Positions 1-11,961 are shown, numbered from the stretch's first letter. The stretch is 64,000 nt of DNA from Sistotremastrum niveocremeum HHB9708 (GCA_001630475.1 KV419432.1:248001-312000); one strand, 5' to 3'. Made by a program: numbers and translations. The notes: a model not told the origin generated them from the sequence alone.

Positions 1-503
1 TGCTTTAACAGAAAGAAACTGAATCATCCTCCTCAGGCTGATTTGTTGGACGTCGGTGCGATGACCAGAAATTGCTTTCCACTGGCAGAGTTTCGACTCC
101 GGTAAAAGGAGAAGTAAGGAATGTACATCAAAATAACCACTGAGATCAGGCTGTAAGGATTTCTCTGAATTTGATGAGATGAATATCCTCAATGCCACAG
201 AAATTGGAACAAGTTCGAGTCAAACACAAGCGGCACGACTTCGGCTTGACGGCACAGAGCGGCTGATCGAAGGAATTGCCATTTCAAGGTAACCAATAGA
301 AATTTGCTCCCGATCCGATCCCGAAAAGCTGCTGCACGGCCTGGAAAGAGCTCGAATTAAATAGACACAACACTCTAACCGTCTAACCCCACAAATAATA
401 TACCCCCAATCCCCATCGTCGCCATCAACAGCCCCGCGCTCCCGCCATCCCCACCAAGCCAGCGACAAAAAAAAAGAAAAATCAATATCATTGACACATT
501 GTA
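1..503. other. No gene recognised (3' flank of LRO1-type gene)
   Basis: This half-kilobase lies downstream of the minus-strand acyltransferase gene and runs to the window edge. Short open frames exist on both strands, but none shows a recognisable domain or a convincing fungal intron pattern. It probably holds the 3' untranslated region of the neighbour and intergenic DNA. Confidence 0.5.
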
Positions 504-3500
504 TCAATCCCACCGCATCCTAGCCGCATACTCCCTAATAGGACTAACGAATCTATCTTCGACTTCATGTCCTGCTCCCGTAGCGACTTTGACGATTATC
601 TCGTTCGCGCCGTTGGAGCCTAGGATGTCGACGTGGTCTGAGGTGTTTGCTCCGCCTCGGGGTTCGGTTATTGAGGGTTGGTGAGGGAGCTGGGATACCC
701 AGTTACGACCGAAGGAAGCGAAGGAAGGGAGGAAACGACGGATGAAGAGATGGATGGAATAAGGGGTGAGGTTGGGTGAGGTGATGGTACGATGGCACGA
801 TTATTTATAGAAGGAAAGAATGAGTCAGGTCGGAAGTGATGGATGCAGAACGGAAAACGTACCTCGTGTGTTATTATCTTCACACCACCAGGATTCCACC
901 TTCGCCTCTTCCACCCCTCCACACACATCCCTCCAAGACTGATCAAACTAACCGTTCCATCTCCCTACACACCCACCACACCACCAACCACCCACCATCA
1001 ACCCGTCAGCTCCCCTTAATATCAGAAGCAGAAGGAGGGACGCACCTCTCCCAGTTTAACACCATTCTTAACCTTCGGAACCTCCTTCTCATCCGTAAAC
1101 TCCGCATCTATCCATGCAGCTCTCGCAAGTGGTAAATCCAGAGGCGTACGTTCGGTACAGTCTGAGGAATTGGAGCATTGGGGAGAGGGTGTGTCGGGTG
1201 ATATTTCGTCGGGCTCGTAGGAGCCTCTTGCGTACCAGTATGATCTCTGTGATGTGAAAGACTGAGTCAACGGAGGCGGACGAGCGGACGAAGAGAGCAG
1301 ATGACAAGGTAGAGGAGAGGGGGGATGGGATGGGATGGGATGGGATGGAGGAAGGGAGGGAAGGGACGTACCTCAGTTTCTTTCCCATGCCCATAAACAC
1401 AATACAACTTCATACTCGGCGCATTCGGTAATCTAACTTCAAGCGGATTACTCCACTTCGTAGGATCTTGATCGTTGACTTTTAATTGCTCTTCGGAACG
1501 TTCGATTCCGTAGCTGTAGTTTGTTGCTAGCATTCTCTAGATGCGGTGTTAGTATTTTGTGAATTGAGTCGAGGCGGGGCGAGTCGGGGCGAAATGAGGA
1601 GGAAGGGAGGAGGGAGGAGCGAAGAAGACGAAGAAGGGAAGGAGGGAAGGAGGGAGGGAGGAGGGAGGAGGGAGGAAGGAAGAACATACCTGAAATGTCC
1701 CCGGCGTATGTTCCAAAATCCAATTACTAGCCTCATCAACCGTCAAATTCGCCGTCCTCTCCCCCATCCCATCTTCCCTCCCCTCCGCCACCGCCTTCGC
1801 ACCCCCATTCCCCTCCAACAAATGTCTAAAACTCAGAAATTTTCCATGCGTATGAATATGTCCCGGCAGATCATCAGGTGCGAATGATTCGTTGCCCCAT
1901 ATCGCTGAGCCGCCCTATCGTTCATCCTCATCAGCCATCGATGGTTTGATTGGGGAGAGGAGGGGGAGGGGAGTACCTTTATCCACATGCTGGCGCTGCC
2001 TGCCCAACTTCTGAATAGACGCGCACGTTCTTTTCGGGAGAAGAATCGTTCGAGGACTATCTCAATCGTCAACTTGCGCTAAGGAAAAGGGAGGGGGAGG
2101 GGGTACCGTATTGTCCTGCGGGCGACATAGTGACTGTATCTCGCATTTCACCAGAGAGGAATGCAGTCATTGCTTTTACCTTTATATCTTTATCATCAAT
2201 ATTTATTTGATGAATGGAAGGAGGGGGACGTACGACTCCCTGTAATTTTAGGATTGGTGTTAGTGTGGATGAGGGGGGCAGGGGAGGAGGGGCTTACGAG
2301 ATGTGTCCCTGCGATTGAGACGAATGATTCGATGTGATCCTATAGTCCAATTGTCAGATTATTTTCCGCTAACGAAGAATGAACGACGAAGGCGAACAAG
2401 GAAGGAGGGAGGGAGGAGAGAAGGGAACGCAAGGGGGGAAGGGGAGGAAGGGAAAGAACGTACCTCAACCCACGTAGGACCTCCATCTCCATATCCCTCC
2501 GCTTCAACCCATTTCATACTAATTATTATAAGTATAAATATACCCTCTCATCGACTGTATCAACGTGATCCAAGGGAGAGCTCACAAGTACTACACATTC
2601 ACATCACGATAGACCCGGTCAATGCATGATGACGGGAGACGAGGAAGGGAGAGGGACGTACGAGGACGACCTGCAAAATAAGTGCGTTAGCGAAGAAGAA
2701 GATGGCGAGGGGAGGGAGGAGAGGGGGACGAACAGTAGACCCCATCGAATGACCCACTAACACCACCTTCTTCCCCTGTCTCTTCCTACCCCAAACGCAT
2801 CAGCCCATTCCACCCAAAAACCCCTCATCCAAGAGAAACCCTCCACATCAATGGAGGGAAAAAGACTCAGGAAAGGAGGAAGAAAGGAAAGAGACTCACT
2901 TAAAGCCCTCAATAGTCCCCTTCAACCGACTATAAAACCCATCTCTCACTTCCTGGTTTGATAGAGAGACGCGCCAATCGTATGCTGCGAGATGGAGGTT
3001 GTTTGTGTCGTAGTTTACTACGGCGAGATTTTGTATTATCTTGGACCTATACCCCATCAATATCCTCTTTCTATTCAGGCCTGAGAGGACTCACCAGATC
3101 CAGTATCCTAGGTCAAGGGGTTTGAAGTTAATAAGGGAGGGAAGGAGGGGAGGAAGGGGTACCTTGAACAAAAGAAGAAGCAGCATCTATACCCTGTGCA
3201 GCTCTCAACTTTATTCCAGGCGGGTCGATACCCGTTACTGGATCGAGAAGGAGAGCGGAGACCCATTTGTCGCGGTTTAGAGTTACTTGGGATATCATAC
3301 TATGCGCGTTTTAGAATTTTTGGAGGGAATTTATTTTTGGGAATTGGGGAGAGGAGAGGGAGGGGAGGACGTACTGGAATCCGCCCCAGAGCTTTTCGCG
3401 GAAGAAGGAACGATACTCGGGTGAGGTTGTCCATGATTCAAGTCCCTACCACCAACATTCGTCAGAAAGCATCACTATACGAGACAGAAGGCATGCACTC

Positions 3501-4151
3501 ACAGTAGACACAACCCCCGGAACAAGCACAACCGGAAACTCAGTACTCAATCCCCTCTCCTTCGCCTTCTCCCCAACGACATATTCTCTTCCATCCGTAG
3601 CCAACTTCCAAGGCTCCGGAATGGACGATTTGAAGCGCATCCATTCTGATTCGATTAGGGAGAGATCGAGTTCTGGGATTCCTGGAAACTCGTATGTTTC
3701 GAGGAGGAGGTTGAGGTGGGAGGGGAGGGGAGTCATGAATGTTATTCCTAGACATGCGCCGACTTTTATAGAGTGGCATGGATGAGTAGGAGAGTGCGAG
3801 GAATGGGAAGTTAGTGTGTGGAGGGATAGGAGGAAGGGAGACGCACTGAATATTCCTAATGGAAAGAGAAACTTTCTCGTAGCCCATATCGAACGCTATC
3901 AATGTTCTTCGTTCAGCGGGCTTGTCAGGTCATGTCAGTCCAGTCGAAGAACGTACCTTATCCTCCGTTTTATCCACAATCGTAATTTCTTTCACTTCTT
4001 TCATTATAGGTTCTTCACGGTCTTTTGATTTCGACTTTCTTCGTCGGTGTCGTACGCCAGGAGGACTTGACATTGCGTTCACCGAGAGCCTGAGCGGAGG
4101 CACTGGCAGAGAAATTGAAGCCGAGATCGGCAGAGATCGAGAAGACGTCAC
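504..4151 (-). CDS. LRO1: Phospholipid:diacylglycerol acyltransferase (PDAT, LCAT-like)
   Basis: A multi-exon gene for an LCAT-family acyltransferase. The family moves a fatty acyl group from the sn-2 position of a phospholipid to diacylglycerol, making triacylglycerol in the ER without acyl-CoA. The N-terminus is basic (RHRRRKSKSK), followed by one membrane segment (LFPLGIFIGACLGITF, split by an intron near 3.8 kb), as in type II Lro1 proteins. The lumenal part shows VVLVPGVVST, then a GLESW-type segment, the lipase elbow GHSMGST (about 2735-2756), GDGTVSL (about 945-965) and the catalytic-His segment SDHVDILG (about 620-638). It ends in AARMRWD. Start chosen: the ATG at 4151, which opens the exon carrying the basic N-terminus. 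At least ten short introns have GTACGT-like donors. The gene is divergent from its right neighbour. Exact splice sites were judged by eye, and the family call is firm. Confidence 0.93.
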
Positions 4152-4270
4152 GTGAGGTTGCTATTCCATTTCATTGAACTTACTTCTTTCGCGTTTGCAT
4201 GAGCGAAATGGACAGTTGGTCCATATAACGCTCCTTACTCTTTCACTCTTTCATCCATACCGCTGCGACG
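4152..4270. promoter_or_regulatory. Bidirectional promoter, LRO1-type / DUF300 genes
   Basis: Only 119 bp separate the ATG of the minus-strand acyltransferase (4151) and the ATG of the plus-strand DUF300 gene (4271). Both transcription starts must lie here or inside the coding regions. A small inverted repeat, TGGAC-AGTTG-GTCCA, lies near 4210-4225. No clear TATA box is centred for either gene. Confidence 0.5.
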
Positions 4271-7200
4271 ATGAACGACACCAGCGCGGACGCGAGTGAC
4301 CGGTGTTTTCAAGTAAGAGCGGCGTCGAAGAGCCCGCCTTTGATTCAGAATGGTGTATTCGTTTTACAAAGTACGTTTGCTCTGGATTATTCTGTACGAT
4401 TGCTGATTGGATTAGCTCATCATGTACGCGTTTCTCCCTCGATGAGTGCGTGACACTGACAGACACAGATCGGATGGATTATATCTGGCATATTCTCCCT
4501 CGTCGCCACCGCCGTGTCATTTTACCTGATCTACCACCATCTCTCCTCCTATACTAAAGTACGTCTTTCCCGCTTCCATTCTAAAATTACTGACAGAACG
4601 TAGAAACGCCAACAACGATGTTCGTCCCTCACTTCTCACTTCACATGTTCTCATACTCCAGTTACCAGATATCGTCCGTATCCTACTAATGGTTCCAATC
4701 TACGCAAACGTCTCTCTCCTCTCCTACATCCTCTGGGTCCGTCTTCCCCCTTCTCCCCCTCCACCCTATACTAATAATCCACAGAATCACTCAACGCCAA
4801 TAATCTTAATCAGAGACTGTTACGAAGCTTTCGTCCTCACAGCATTCTTCTACCTCCTCCTCCAATACCTCGCCCCCTCCACCGCGGAACAGAATGATAT
4901 ATTCCGGAATATGAAGATTAACGATTGGGTTTTTCCGTTTGGGAGAGTTGGATGGAAACCTGTATGTCGTCTTTAGCCAGGTGGTTTTGTGCAGTGCTGA
5001 TGTGCGGTGGGAAGGATGGGCTTTATTTTCTGCAACTTATGAAATGGGGTGTATTGCAGTATTGTCTTCTTCGTCCTCTGTACGTCCCTTTTCCTCCTCC
5101 TCCTTCTCGCTCCTCCTCATATGGATATTCAGTACCACCGTCGTACGTCCTCCATTCCTCATTCCTCCGCATATGTATCTCATGAGCGTAGATCGCCGTC
5201 ACGCTAAATACGATGGGTCTATACTGCGACGACAGCTGGAGTCCCGCATGGGGTCATCTCTACGTATGCCCCCTCCCCCTCTTCTCCCACCGGTCCCACA
5301 GTTGACGTATATCCGCAGATAACAATCATCGTCTCTCTCTCCGTAACAGTACGTCCTCCCTCCCCTCCCCTCCCCTCCCTCCTCTCCGCTAACCTTATGA
5401 CAGGTAGCTATGTCCGTCCCTCCTCCCTTCCAACGACAATGTGGGAACTGACCGTGACGCATATATGATGTGGAATAGGTATTGTCTGATCCAGCTCTAC
5501 GTGCAAATAGCGGAACCTATCAAAGAGCATAAACCGATGCTCAAACTCGTATCTATAAAAGCAGTCGGTGCGTCCTTTCCCTTCCTCCCTCCCTCTTCTC
5601 CTCTTCCTGCTCTCTGCTTTTCGCCCTTCGTGTTAACGTCATCCCGTCCCCTTCGACTTCCTGGCGCCTTCCGGCTTCGCATTGTTCCTCGTCCAGTTCC
5701 AGTATCCTCGAGCTGACCCTTCTTCTGTTCGCAGTCTTCCTCACATTCTGGCAATCAGTAATAATATCCGGTTTCAGCGTCATAGGCCTCATAAAAGACG
5801 TACGTCCCCTTCACACTCTCCTTCGCCCAATATATACTCATCACTTAACAGACACAATACATGTAAGCCACCTCGATCATCGGTTCACTGGTAGGAGAGG
5901 AAACTGATTTGGATGCGGTAGGACGGCGGACGATATTAATATTGGGATCGAATGTTTACTCGAGACGTTTGAGATGATGTACGTTCTCCCTCCCTCCCTT
6001 TTCCTTCCTTCGTCTCCGCTCGTTCTCCCTTCCTTCTCGCTCCATTTCTTCCGACCTCCTGCTCGTCGATCCGTCGTCTCTCAGCTATCTCAATTATATT
6101 ACCCCGTCTACCCGATCGAAACTGACAATACGAATACGAACAGGATATTCGCATTCATCCACCTCCGCGCATTCTCCTACGCACCCTACGCACCCTACAC
6201 TCCCTCTCCCTCTCCCTCCTCTCCTTCCCATTCTTCCCATCCTTCCCCCATCGCAAAATACACCCGTCTCAGAGCCCTAGGACACACCCTCGATCCCCGA
6301 GAGACGATCCGAGAATGTAGAGATGGAGTTTTATACATGGTTCATCGGATTCGGGGAGGTGGGGATCTTGCTTTTGGTTCTGGCGGGGGGAGGGGAATGG
6401 GGAGGGAGAAGGGTTCGGGTTTGGGTGGAGATGGAGATGGTGGGGATTGGGAAGGGAGGGAGAGGTTGACTGCTCCGCGCGATCGGGAGGGGATTCGGCG
6501 AGTGCAGTTTGGGAAGGTTGATGAGGAGGGATACGAAGACGTTGGGGTGGGTGCACGAGAGTACGGAGGTCGTGCGTATGGTGGATGGGAGGAACGTGGG
6601 AGTGGTCATGAAGAGGGGGATGAGGACTATCATGATGATCGTCTTGACGAAGAAATGGATTTGGATTTGGATCTGGGTGCTAGACCTTTGACGCTTGAAA
6701 GTACGTCCCTCCCCTCCCTCCTCCCCTCCTTTCGTTTCCTGCCATGCCATGGCATCTACGTGTAGCGAGATACTGATGAGGATTATAGATGTGCACACGC
6801 ACAATACATTTCATCATTTCCAAACCCAAACCCAATCTCCACCTCCTCTGGATCGATCATCGGTGCCTTCATCGACACGAATGCAGATGCATATGCCCGT
6901 ACCTCACCCCCACCCCCATCCCCAACAGGTTCTCAACTTAGACGAAGACTACTACTCTTCGCCTTCTCCATCACCTCCCCGCACCCAATCATTCCCCTCC
7001 AATCCCCACTCCACTCCACACCCCAAATCCCACACCCTCTCCAAACCTGACTCCACTTCTTCCACCCAACAAACCCAGCCCCTCCATCGAAATCACTCAA
7101 TAACTCACCCACCTACACTCTCAAAATCGCACCTCAACACCCCGCTGGACGATCCACCTCCTAGATCGAATTTGGAGATTTATAGGATTGTGAGAGGACC

Positions 7201-7771
7201 GGAGTTGAGGAGGATGTATTTTGAGAGTGAGGGAGCTGAGGAGGGTGATGGAGGAGGAGGTTTACGTGTCGCTGATTTGAATGCTAGTGCGAGCGCAGGG
7301 AGTGGGAATGGGAGGGGGAGGGGAAGGTCGGAGATTGCGTATACGAGGGCTAGTCATGTATACCCCGACGCCGACGCCAACGGGAACGGTGACGGGGATG
7401 GAGGGCATGGAATAGAGGGTGGCTACGAGATTGGTGAAGATGAAGAAGAAGACGAAGAGGAGGAGTACGAAGAAGAAGAAGAATATGTGAGACCACCTAT
7501 ACATCGGTCCATCGGTTCATATCCCGATTACACCCATTTCATCCGGAATCGTCCTCCCCGCTCTCAACCTCCCCACCTTCCATCTCACTCTTCTTCCCTT
7601 TCCTCTCCTTTCGGAAATACGGATACGAGTCTGAGTGGATATCCTGTGGCTCTTCAACCTGCTATAGGAGGTAGAAGACATTCGCGTCATAGGAGGATGG
7701 GGAGGGAGAGAATGAGTCTTGCGATTCCGACGCCGCTTTCGCCTGTCCCTTCTTCTTCTTATCATTTCTAA
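4271..7771 (+). CDS. DUF300 / TMEM184 (OST-alpha-like) multi-pass membrane protein
   Basis: Member of the DUF300 family (organic solute transporter Ost-alpha/TMEM184; Solute_trans_a). Exons give, in order, PPLIQNGVFVLQ, HHIGWIISGIFSLVAT (first membrane segment), a segment with VRILLMVPIYANVSLLSY, RDCYEAFVLTAFFYLL, KWGVLQYCLLRPL, the YCDDSWSPAWG-like loop, CLIQLYVQIAEPIKEHKP, a VFLTFWQSVIISG segment, and IFAFIHLRAFSY. These match the seven-membrane-segment core. From about 6.3 kb a long hydrophilic tail follows. It is rich in Gly, Asp, Glu, His and Pro, with an acidic run near 7430-7485. The start ATG 4271 is followed by an 8-base micro-exon (4416-4423) that restores the frame across LQT-HH-IGW. 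The stop is TAA at 7769-7771. Vacuolar or endomembrane function is known for relatives, but no substrate can be inferred here. Confidence 0.9.
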
Positions 7772-8196
7772 CTCACCTGCTCGTCCCCTCCTCAATCTCT
7801 CTTTGTTCCCTAGTCGGCGCTCATCGTCTTGTTCCGCGTTGCGCAGTCTTCGTTTCGTTCTGACATAAAGTTTTTGCTTTCAAGAGTTACAATCTTTTTA
7901 TTAAATTATCCGTGTCCATATTTCTTCTTGAACTCGTTCTTGGTCCTCGATCTTCGTTCTTTCTTTCGTTAGTGGACTATAGCGGTAGTGGTTGGGTGGC
8001 AGTAGATTCATTGGTGGCAAGGGTGGAATATGTTCGTAGTACTGTACATAGTTCAGTAGCTGATAATGTTAGAGAGCATTTGATACCCTCGGGATTGTTC
8101 GCGGTACTAGCCATGGTTATTGAGCATTGCCGGTGGTACACTACATGAATTAACTCTACATACAGCCTCCCGAATCTCCCAAGAATATCTTGGCAG
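7772..8196. other. Convergent intergenic region
   Basis: Lies between the 3' ends of the DUF300 gene (+) and the first small peptide gene (-). An A/T-rich stretch with an ATAAAG-like signal near 7866-7872 could serve polyadenylation of the left gene. No coding sequence was recognised. Confidence 0.4.
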
Positions 8197-8539
8197 CTAA
8201 AGAAAATTACTGTCGATGCAGCCCATGTCCAACTGCTCCGTCGTACACGCAGCCTCCTGTGGACCTTCAACGGCACAAGTTCCATCAAAAATTGAATACT
8301 AGCACGCTTGGAAGATGCGAATTCGAACTACGAACTTACCGATGGCGGGGCAAATACAAAAGACGACGTCCTCTGAGGGTGACCTTCTGTATGACTCGGA
8401 GGTTGACATACTCTGCAAGGATTGTTGTGAGGTGAAGAAGTCAGGTGTCAGCGGCGGGCGTAAGAGAGGATGAGAGACTGACTTGAACGAGGGTGAAGTA
8501 AAGGGCGAATGTGAGAGAGATAAATGTCACTATGCGCAT
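8197..8539 (-). CDS. Secreted four-cysteine peptide precursor, copy 1 (type B)
   Basis: Three exons, 8483-8539, 8340-8412 and 8197-8264, joined in frame by introns with GT donors (GTCAGT, GTAAGT) and AG acceptors. The predicted precursor has 65 residues. Exon 1 is a hydrophobic signal peptide (MRIVTFISLTFALYF...), exon 2 a short pro-region ending SYRR followed by the CICP motif, and exon 3 the other two cysteines. If cleaved after RR, the mature peptide has 36 residues with cysteine spacing C-x-C-x9-C-x8-C. It starts at the MRI codon because the same MR(T/I) start recurs in copies 2, 4 and 5. It is the most diverged of the type B copies. The family was not recognised from memory. Secretion and Kex2 cleavage are inferred. 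Confidence 0.75.
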
Positions 8540-9367
8540 CCTTATATATTTCTGCAGTCGACGAGGCCGAATCCTAGACGATGATGGGCAGTGGCTAATC
8601 TCTGGTAAATTTCAGGCTGTGGACATCTAGACTTTATATACTTGCTATCAAACCCCAATCGCCAGCGTAGGATTATCATCATGATGCCGGATTTCCCAAT
8701 GAGTGGCGGACGGAGAGTAGCATACTAGGCGGCTTAGTTGTGCTGCGTCGGCATCTGTGCTTCGAAATATACATCAGTGCTCAAAAGGCCAATCAAGCTG
8801 AACTAGGCACCCACGCGTTCAAAGGTGCCGAATGTGAGTTCCCACTGGCACTCAGTCTATATTTACTTCAAAGTTGTACAAAGCCTACTCACTCCATTTC
8901 ATCATATTCCCTCCTACCAAACGGCCGATCAAGCCACCGAAATTGTTACCTCAGGCGATGGTCGGGATGTCCGGGATGCCCGAGTCGGACGCGCCACTCG
9001 CACTCGACAAGTCTCAATCACTTTTTTCCGTCTCGATCCTATTAGTAGATCGGGAATAATATAGCACTGGAGTAGCCTAGTAATATTCTTCATCATTTAT
9101 CTGTACTGCAATTCCAATTACTTGGGAATCCCGATCCCGTGGTTCCTACTCTGAGCGGCTGAGCGTTCATTCGCTCGAAAACAGAAGTACAGTACTCCGC
9201 ACAACGAAGTTACGAACATCATATAAGTAGAGAACTCTTTAATATTCATGATAAAGCCTCTACAAATTCCCCAATATTGATATGTAACGCTGCCGCCCAC
9301 TGCAAACGAAACACTTACAGGTACTGTACTGTACAAGGTACATCTTGAATTTATCGATGAGCGCCTG
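8540..9367. other. Spacer between peptide genes 1 and 2
   Basis: About 830 bp without a supported gene. Overlapping plus-strand open frames near 8.74-9.06 kb show no domain and are probably chance. The stretch should contain the promoter of copy 1, with a TTTATATA element near 8632-8640 about 100 bp upstream of its ATG, and the 3' end of copy 2. Confidence 0.4.
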
Positions 9368-9680
9368 CTAGCGCAACTCGGCATCGTTAAAGCAGCCATT
9401 ACTCAATTGGTCACTCGTGCAAGGACCGTCATGTTCGTCTGGTCAAATTGTCATTCTTCAGCTTCAGTGTGCGCCAAAAAGGAGGACGGATGAAATGACA
9501 TACTGCCCGGACAAAGGCAAACAACTTCAGGGGAGCGTTTGGCGGGATTCAAGCCGCCCTGTACAGATGATAACGGAGATAATTAGCATGGAAATTCGGC
9601 AAGGTAATCATAATGTTACTTACCTGAACGAGAGAGATGAAAAGAGCGAAGATGACCAAGCTATATGTCACTGTCCGCAT
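9368..9680 (-). CDS. Secreted four-cysteine peptide precursor, copy 2 (type B)
   Basis: Exons 9624-9680, 9504-9558 and 9368-9438 splice cleanly (GTAAGT/ACAG and GTATGT/CCAG) to a 60-residue precursor. Exon 1 encodes the signal peptide MRTVTYSLVIFALFISLVQ. Exon 2 encodes the pro-region GGLNPAKR and then SPEVVCLCPG. Exon 3 adds GPC, TSDQLSNGC and a short tail. Cleavage after KR would leave 33 residues with spacing C-x-C-x8-C-x8-C. The open frame continues upstream to 9806, but the MRT start is preferred by comparison with copies 4 and 5 and because it begins the hydrophobic segment. Both introns sit at the same places and phases as in the other copies. Confidence 0.8.
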
Positions 9681-10103
9681 CACGATAGGATATTCGCGAA
9701 GGAGGACCGAGATGTTCTCAACGAAGACGAGAGATCTTGCGTTATTTATGCCAAAGCCAAGTCCTATATCAACGGAGGCGCATTCGCATGCCGAGAGGTA
9801 CCCCAACGCTTGGGATACAGTATATGCCCTGATCTCCGAGTGTGGGATGTCGGGAATCCTGGCGGCGACTCGGCAGTAGTCACGTCAGGCATTACATTGA
9901 GAACTCAGCGCATGGAAAAGCGCACGGCGAACTCAAAAGGCTTTTGGAGACCCACAGAAGAAACGGCATCGATCCATCTTCGCACAAGTCCATATTGATG
10001 AACAAAATTACTCCAAAATTAGGATTGACCGAGTTGCATTCAAGTTGACATATTTCAAGATCGAAAAGTATAGCACTATCGATACATGTAATGTAGCAGA
10101 TGT

Positions 10104-10384
10104 TCAATCGATGGTTTCGCATTCCGTGGGCGAGACCACGCCGAAATCACAAGGACCACGGGTAATACCTGCTCAAGAAAATGCTGTCCATTACTGATGA
10201 AAATATGTGATGACGGGCTTACTGCCTGGACAGACGCAGACCTCTCTCCTCTCCAATGTGCTCGCGCTCTGTTAATCGAAAGGTGGGTAATCGATCGATA
10301 TAGAGGGCCGGAGCGTACCTGAACTGAGGCGAAGGCGGAAAGGAAGAACACAGCGAGGAGACCGAGTCGTAGATTGGCTATCAT
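10104..10384 (-). CDS. Secreted four-cysteine peptide precursor, copy 3 (type A)
   Basis: Exons 10319-10384, 10223-10268 and 10104-10168 give a 58-residue precursor. The signal peptide is MIANLRLGLLAVFFLSAF..., and exon 2 carries SASTLERR followed by EVCVCPG. Exon 3 carries the type A signature ITRGPCDFG and ends TECETID. Cleavage after RR would leave 28 residues with spacing C-x-C-x8-C-x9-C. The DNA around copies 3 and 6 is also similar (3' flank with ATGTAGCAGATGTTCAA, and the upstream region), so the two arose by duplication of a larger block. An in-frame extension upstream exists but lacks the family's start context. Confidence 0.8.
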
Positions 10385-10499
10385 TATTGTGGGATAGGTC
10401 CTCGACTGTCGATGAAGTGATTGTTTTAGGGAACGATATTCGCTTCGAGGTTGCCAGTGGCTATTTATATCTTCACACATTGCCGGAGCAATGAAACCC

Positions 10500-11098
10500 A
10501 AGACTATGGATCATCTGAGCATTCATAGGGAGCTCCATTCAGTGAATATCTGACAAGCGAGACAAAGATTAGAACACGCACTGTAGCCACCGCGAATCAG
10601 GACTATCCCAATGGTTCGTCGTGCTCATTCCCAAGAGAAAATTAACCCAGGTTCATCGCGGGGCTCGGCGCGTCGCACAGATGGGGTATATTTCTTTTCC
10701 TTGGTGATTCCGCAGTATTGAGCAGATAGAGCTGCCTGAGGATCATTTCATCCCACAATTTAACTCGACATGAGAGCATCGTGGGTCACGGTGGTTGAGC
10801 GTGAGCTTCGGCCACCTCTTCGGCCTCGGAGGTACTGGTGTTGGGGAAACGGATCTAGCCTCCGTATAGCCGAGCATACCTAGCTGTTGCAACTTTGTTG
10901 ACTCTTTTCGTCGATCGATCATAGAGAAAAAGTTTCAACCTTTGATCGTCCTCTGACATATCTGAGGTATAAAATCTGGGCCGTCTCTTGAAGTTGACCC
11001 TTAATGTACGTGTAAATACTGCAAAGTTCAAAAGCATGACTTCTATGCGGATGAGATTGAAATACACATTGGAAGTACAAGCGGGCGGCTAGTTCAGT
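10500..11098. repeat. Upstream block of copy 3, duplicated at 13.19-13.50 kb
   Basis: The stretch 10.50-10.85 kb shares patches with 13.19-13.50 kb. Both contain TTCCGCAGTAT(.)TTGAGCAG(.)TAGA, then a CATGAGAGCATCGTGG-like or GATGAGAACATCGTGG-like sequence and GAGCGTGAGC. Both lie just upstream of a type A peptide gene. No gene was recognised here. The remaining DNA up to copy 4 shows nothing I can name. Confidence 0.55.
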
Positions 11099-11410
11099 TC
11101 ACAGCTCGTTGAAACAGCCCATGCTCAGTTCGTCGCCCGTGCACTCATTGCCATGTAGGCCTGAGATGATTTCACAGTCGTAAGCCGCGATATACGTTGA
11201 AAAGTGCATCGTGTTGAAATATTCACATACCGGTTGGACAAAGACATACGACATCGCTGGATCGTTTGCTAGGAGTCAAGGCGCCCTGAAGAGATGTTAT
11301 TACATGTAGCGTGAGGAGTGGTGAAGCAAAGGGTTCCTGATTCTGACCTGACAAAGAGTGAAAGACGCGAGAAGAATGAGGCTGAGGGTGCTATATACAA
11401 CTGTGCGCAT
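11099..11410 (-). CDS. Secreted four-cysteine peptide precursor, copy 4 (type B)
   Basis: Exons 11348-11410, 11231-11285 and 11099-11160 give a 59-residue precursor. It has the signal peptide MRTVVYSTLSLILLASF..., the pro-region GALTPSKR and then SSDVVCLCPT. Exon 3 contains NECTGDELSMGC and ends FNEL. Cleavage after KR would leave 30 residues with spacing C-x-C-x8-C-x8-C. It most resembles copy 2 (shared MRTV start, SKR/AKR site, VVCLCP, GCFN). Both introns are at the conserved positions. The peptide does not end in a CaaX box, so it is not a standard basidiomycete lipopeptide pheromone precursor. Confidence 0.8.
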
Positions 11411-11961
11411 GACGATTCTGATGCGTGCAATGTATAGCTAGGAGAGGAGTGAAATTTTTTGGTGTGAATCCGTGATTCAGTTGGTGAACGTGGAGCTTTT
11501 ATAACAGTTTAGACGTCCAGGTATGTATGCTAAGAGGCCGACCAGCACTTTGGATTTAGTTTCCCCATTCTCAGAGCGTGAGGCGAGAGAGTTGACAGTG
11601 ACAGCTCCGCAGTCACCGCGATTAGCAGTGATTTACGGAAGGGGGCACCTCTAGGTTCGCACTCCTAGCCCAGGATTGTATCAGGAACCTCCAAAAGGAA
11701 CGGCATTTTCATTTCGCTTTCCCACAGAAATTGGAGTTGTATGAGGCTCAGAAGATGCAGTGTGCGCGTTCAAAGTAAACAAGCATTCGAACTTTCAGCT
11801 CATATTTTCTTGAGAATTATGTGGCCCGTTTCGTTTTGGGAGGCCAATTGGTTGACTGATCACTATTGGTATTGTTTCCAACACATTCCATTACGAATAC
11901 TCTCTATAGCTAGTTATCAGTACGCCAGTCATACGAGTTCGGACGCTCAGACCATGGGCCT
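11411..11961. other. Spacer between peptide genes 4 and 5
   Basis: About 550 bp with no supported gene. It should hold the promoter of copy 4 (a TTTTATAA element near 11495-11505) and the 3' flank of copy 5. A short plus-strand open frame at 11741-11965 overlaps the end of copy 5 and is not supported. Confidence 0.35.
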
